7,977 nucleotides of DNA, taken from positions 1 to 7,977 of the forward strand of contig CAJFQT010000061.1 of NCBI GenBank assembly GCA_904419095.1, written 5' to 3'. This document shows, piece after piece, positions 5,475-7,977 of the stretch (position 1 is the stretch's first letter; every line of letters starts with the position of its first letter). The translations under genes and the position numbers were made by a program. Origin of the DNA: an uncultured Clostridia bacterium (GTDB lineage: Bacteria > Bacillota > Clostridia > TANB77 > CAG-508). The notes below the pieces were generated by a model that was not told the origin of the DNA, searched no databases, and saw nothing but the letters and a program-made list of their open reading frames with translations.

Positions 5475-6056
5475 ATGGGAAAATTTAAAAAAATCGAAAC
5501 ATCTATAGATGGAGTATATGTAATTGAACCAACAGTATTTGGAGATAGCAGAGGATATTTTATGGAAACATATAGTGATGAAGAATTTGCTGAGATAGGT
5601 TTAAATTATAATTTTGTACAAGACAATCAATCAAAATCAAGAAAAGGAGTTTTGAGAGGATTACATTTTCAAAAAGAAAACACACAAGCAAAACTTGTAA
5701 GATGTATAAAAGGAGAAGTATTTGATGTTGCAGTAGACTTAAGACCAGGAAGTAAAACTTATGGAAAATGGGAAGGTGTTATAATCTCAGAAGAAAATAA
5801 AAAAATGTTTATGATACCAAGAGGATTTGCACATGGATTTTTAGTATTATCTGATGAAGCAGAATTTGTATACAAATGTGATGATGTATATAATCCAAAT
5901 GCAGAAGGTGGACTGGCTTGGAATGACAAAGACGTAAATATTGAATGGCCACTAGGAGATATGAAAATCGAAGATTTATTAACATCAGAAAAAGATGCAA
6001 AATGGCCAACACTTGCAGAATTAAAGGAAACAGATTTATTTCAAAATTTAAAGTAG
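5475..6056 (+). CDS. rfbC: dTDP-4-dehydrorhamnose 3,5-epimerase
   Basis: Converts dTDP-4-dehydro-6-deoxy-D-glucose into dTDP-4-dehydro-L-rhamnose. The 193-residue cupin protein shows DSRGYFMETY at 24-33, the substrate-side NQSKSRKGVLRGLHFQ with catalytic H64, VRCIKGEVFDVAVDLRPGS, IPRGFAHGF at 114-122, the catalytic-type Y133 in FVYKCDD, and AEGGLAWNDKDVNIEWPL near 143-160. All blocks of the RmlC family are in order and the length is typical. The ATG is chosen over an in-frame TTG six bases upstream because of Shine-Dalgarno spacing. It lies 134 bases after rfbA, the longest gap inside the rfb run, much of which is filled by a hairpin element. It is probably part of the same operon, as no terminator is seen. 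Confidence 0.96.
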   Translation: MGKFKKIETSIDGVYVIEPTVFGDSRGYFMETYSDEEFAEIGLNYNFVQDNQSKSRKGVLRGLHFQKENTQAKLVRCIKGEVFDVAVDLRPGSKTYGKWEGVIISEENKKMFMIPRGFAHGFLVLSDEAEFVYKCDDVYNPNAEGGLAWNDKDVNIEWPLGDMKIEDLLTSEKDAKWPTLAELKETDLFQNLK

Positions 6057-6159
6057 AAGGAATAGATACACAAAAAAATTTACTAAAGAAAAATTCAAAA
6101 AAGCTAAATATCAATGAATTAAATAAAAATACAATAAAAATGAAAAGGAGAATAAAAAA

Positions 6160-7128
6160 ATGAGTAATAATGTATTAGTAACAGGAGCAGCAGGATTTAT
6201 AGGAGCAAACTTTGCAGAGTATTTTGTAAACAAACATCCAGAATATAATGTAATAGTACTAGACAAATTAACATATGCAGGAAATATGGATAATTTAAAA
6301 AAAGTAATGAACAAAATAACTTTTGAAAAAGGAGATATTTGTGACTTTGATTTTGTAATGAATTTATTTAAAAAATATGACATAAATGGTGTAATACATT
6401 TTGCAGCAGAATCACATGTAGATAATAGTATAAAAAATCCATTCATATTTACACAAACAAATGTAATTGGAACACACACATTACTAGAAGCTGCAAAACA
6501 AAATTGGGGAGAAGGAAGCACAAATAAATTTGTACATGTATCAACAGATGAAGTATATGGTTCATTAAAAGAAGACGGATATTTTACAGAAAAATCTCCA
6601 ATAAAACCAAGTAGTCCATATTCAGCATCAAAAGCAAGTTCAGATTTAATAGCATTTGCATATAAAGAAACATATAAAATGAATGTAAATGTAACAAACT
6701 GTTCAAATAACTATGGACCATACCAACACAATGAAAAATTAATACCACATATGATTAAATTAGCACTAAACAATGAAAAACTACCAGTATATGGAACAGG
6801 AAAAAATATTAGAGATTGGTTATATGTAGAAGATCATTGTGAAGCAATAGATTTAGTATTCCATAATGGAGTATCAGGAGAAAGATATAATATTGGTGGA
6901 CATAATGAAAAAAGAAATATAGATATAGTAAAATTAATATTACAAAGACTAGGAAAATCAGAAGATTTAATAGAATTTGTAGAAGATAGAAAAGGTCATG
7001 ATTATCGTTATGCAATAGATCCAACTAAAATAAAAAATGAATTAGGATGGTATCCAAAAACAAAATTTGAGGATGGAATTGTAAAAACAATCGATTGGTA
7101 TTTAGCTAATCCAGAATGGTTAAAATAA
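6160..7128 (+). CDS. rfbB: dTDP-glucose 4,6-dehydratase
   Basis: Second enzyme of the pathway, an NAD+-dependent conversion of dTDP-glucose to dTDP-4-dehydro-6-deoxy-D-glucose. The 322-residue extended SDR protein shows GAAGFIG at 9-15, LDKLTYAGN at 34-42, FAAESHVDNSI at 81-91, STDEVYG at 128-134 with the catalytic T129, D130 and E131, YSASK with Y154 and K158, NNYGPYQHNEKLIP, and RDWLYVEDHCEAI in the C-terminal substrate domain. These are the diagnostic RmlB residues and the length is typical. ATG 6160 has AAGGAG nine bases upstream. The 103-base gap after rfbC lacks a full hairpin element, unlike the gaps before rfbA and rfbC. Confidence 0.97.
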   Translation: MSNNVLVTGAAGFIGANFAEYFVNKHPEYNVIVLDKLTYAGNMDNLKKVMNKITFEKGDICDFDFVMNLFKKYDINGVIHFAAESHVDNSIKNPFIFTQTNVIGTHTLLEAAKQNWGEGSTNKFVHVSTDEVYGSLKEDGYFTEKSPIKPSSPYSASKASSDLIAFAYKETYKMNVNVTNCSNNYGPYQHNEKLIPHMIKLALNNEKLPVYGTGKNIRDWLYVEDHCEAIDLVFHNGVSGERYNIGGHNEKRNIDIVKLILQRLGKSEDLIEFVEDRKGHDYRYAIDPTKIKNELGWYPKTKFEDGIVKTIDWYLANPEWLK

Positions 7129-7154
7129 TATCCATAAGAAAAGAGGATGTTAAA

Positions 7155-7799
7155 ATGATTTACAAATATAAAGATAAATATTTTAGAAAATACTTCTGTT
7201 ATGGGATTGATAATAAGGAAAGTGTACTTGAGAGAATTATTTATGAATCAATGAAAGAATCTCATAATATATTTGGTGATTTAAGCAGTTTATATTCAGT
7301 GTCTAACAATATACAATTAGATAAATTAAAAGAATTTGCAAACAAACACTACAGGCAATTCTATCGTTTCGTAATTATAAATGATGACCCAAAAAACTTT
7401 GAGTATAAAACTGAAAATGAAGATGAAATTATTGAAGATGTAGTAAATAGAAAAGTAAATCAATTTATAGAAAGTGGAAAAATAAAAGAACACAAAATAG
7501 GATATTTTTTTACAAGAGATTTTGAAGGAGGTTTTATTCAGGCAGAAGAAGCATATAAAAAAGGCAATTTAGATTTTGGATGGACTTGTGCAATTTTTGA
7601 TACTTTAAAAAGATTAGAAAAATTAGAAAAAGAAAACCCAGGATTATATCAGATAAAGTGGCTAAAGGCAAAGATGGCAAGAGCAATTACAAGAAAGCCA
7701 CCTATACAAGAAGAAATAAAAAAGTTATTAGAATTTTGTAGTAGTAAAGAGGAAATTTCTAATTTAAAAAGATTTCTTCAAGATAGGGAAAGAAATTAA
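7155..7799 (+). CDS. Unrecognised 214-residue soluble protein at the end of the rfb run
   Basis: I do not recognise the family. From ATG 7155 (AAGAGGA at 7141-7147, seven bases upstream) the protein is 214 residues, highly charged and rich in Lys and Glu, with no signal peptide or membrane helix. An in-frame ATG at 7116 inside the end of rfbB lacks a ribosome site. Visible blocks are an aromatic N-terminus (YKYKDKYFRKYFCYG, 3-17), an acidic patch around 86-96, a central YFFTRDFEGGF (117-127), FGWTCAIFD (141-149), and a helical, probably coiled-coil-prone Lys/Glu stretch at about 150-210 containing ITRKPPIQEE (178-187). It follows rfbB by 26 bases with no terminator and is probably co-transcribed, which suggests but does not prove a role with the surface glycan. 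It uses CGT arginine codons (tatcgtttcgta, near 7361) more than the rfb genes do. Confidence 0.8.
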   Translation: MIYKYKDKYFRKYFCYGIDNKESVLERIIYESMKESHNIFGDLSSLYSVSNNIQLDKLKEFANKHYRQFYRFVIINDDPKNFEYKTENEDEIIEDVVNRKVNQFIESGKIKEHKIGYFFTRDFEGGFIQAEEAYKKGNLDFGWTCAIFDTLKRLEKLEKENPGLYQIKWLKAKMARAITRKPPIQEEIKKLLEFCSSKEEISNLKRFLQDRERN

Positions 7800-7806
7800 A
7801 ATTATG

Positions 7807-7835
7807 TTTACAAACTATAAAAAATATGATAAAAT
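7807..7835 (+). promoter_or_regulatory. Promoter for the truncated gene at the right edge
   Basis: TTTACA (7807-7812, five of six bases of the -35 consensus) is followed after exactly 17 bases by TAAAAT (7830-7835, five of six), with TGA just before it as an extended -10. It lies eight bases after the stop of the preceding gene. Transcription would start near 7842, giving a leader of about 63 bases. Confidence 0.75.
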
Positions 7836-7845
7836 ACAAACATAA

Positions 7846-7890
7846 ACGCTTACCAGCGTATCAAAATAGGTACTACCAGATTTATGGTAG
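7846..7890 (+). promoter_or_regulatory. Two-hairpin leader before the last gene, possible cis-regulatory RNA
   Basis: ACGCT (7846-7850) and AGCGT (7855-7859) form a 5-bp stem with loop TACC. CTACCA (7873-7878) and TGGTAG (7885-7890) form a 6-bp stem ending immediately before the AAGGAGG ribosome site (7891-7897). GGTA at 7869-7872 could pair with the TACC loop of the first hairpin to make a pseudoknot. It is not matched to any riboswitch class I know; a regulatory role is inferred. Confidence 0.4.
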
Positions 7891-7904
7891 AAGGAGGAAT
7901 TAAT

Positions 7905-7977
7905 ATGGACAAAATGTTAAAGGCACGGGAATATTTAAAAAAAGTTGAGTCTTATATGAAAATAAGGACTCAAGGCA
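7905..7977 (+). CDS. Start of an unrecognised gene, 3' partial
   Basis: ATG 7905 has a strong AGGAGG (7892-7897) seven bases upstream and its own promoter at 7807-7835. Twenty-four codons are visible before the window ends, starting MDKMLKAREYLKKVESY: a charged, helical segment with no signal peptide. Too little is present to assign a family. Its own promoter separates it from the rfb operon, although read-through is possible because no terminator is visible between them. Confidence 0.7.
   Translation, partial: MDKMLKAREYLKKVESYMKIRTQG

Noticed and set aside
5809..6114. A 101-codon minus-strand frame over rfbC, rich in Leu, Phe and Ile
   Set aside because: It looks hydrophobic only because A-rich coding DNA read backwards gives Leu/Phe/Ile codons; rfbC on the other strand is unambiguous.
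5945..6163. A 72-codon + strand frame overlapping the end of rfbC and the rfbC-rfbB gap
   Set aside because: It lies largely over conserved rfbC codons, is Lys/Arg/Asn-rich without domain structure, and has no ribosome site of its own.
6111..6521. A 136-codon minus-strand frame over the start of rfbB
   Set aside because: It is antisense to the NAD-binding region of rfbB and is a mirror of the strong codon bias there; no ribosome site or family resemblance.

Overview
The window is strongly A+T-rich. Its genes use AGA for nearly every arginine, are preceded by purine-rich Shine-Dalgarno sites, and all lie on the + strand. A GH25 lysozyme that appears to follow a ChW-type repeat, a complete dTDP-rhamnose set and the overall base composition point to a low-GC Gram-positive bacterium, most likely a Clostridia-class anaerobe. 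This is inferred from style and families only; there is no rRNA or other marker to settle the taxon.

Layout. (1) 1-682: the C-terminal part of a secreted/surface GH25 muramidase whose start lies outside the window. (2) 742-3233: a three-gene lipid-linked sugar module made of a GtrB-like polyprenyl-phosphate glycosyltransferase, a GtrA-like four-helix membrane protein and a second GtrB-like glycosyltransferase with a TTG start. (3) 3234-3526: an intergenic region with a long near-perfect inverted repeat (3276-3373), a clear intrinsic terminator (3417-3447) and a candidate extended -10 promoter whose weak -35 lies in the terminator's 3' arm. (4) 3527-7128: rfbD-rfbA-rfbC-rfbB, all four enzymes that turn glucose-1-phosphate into dTDP-L-rhamnose, followed closely by a 214-residue protein I do not recognise (7155-7799). 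(5) 7800-7977: a good promoter, a leader with two short hairpins and the first 24 codons of another unknown gene.

How it fits together: the rfb genes supply dTDP-rhamnose for a rhamnose-containing cell-surface polysaccharide. GtrB/GtrA-type proteins typically load a sugar on a polyprenyl phosphate and move it across the membrane so that it can decorate such a polymer outside the cell. The neighbouring lysozyme cuts the peptidoglycan to which such polymers are usually attached. The region reads as a cell-envelope glycan locus.

The most unusual signal is a small repeated hairpin module (5' part GGTTTATAGG, 3' part AAACCTAAAT). It occurs upstream of the first glycosyltransferase, rfbA and rfbC, with a shorter diverged copy upstream of rfbD. 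Each copy ends 12-15 nt before the Shine-Dalgarno site, and none is followed by a T tract. It looks like a shared cis-acting RNA element for this glycan gene set and matches no element I can name with confidence.
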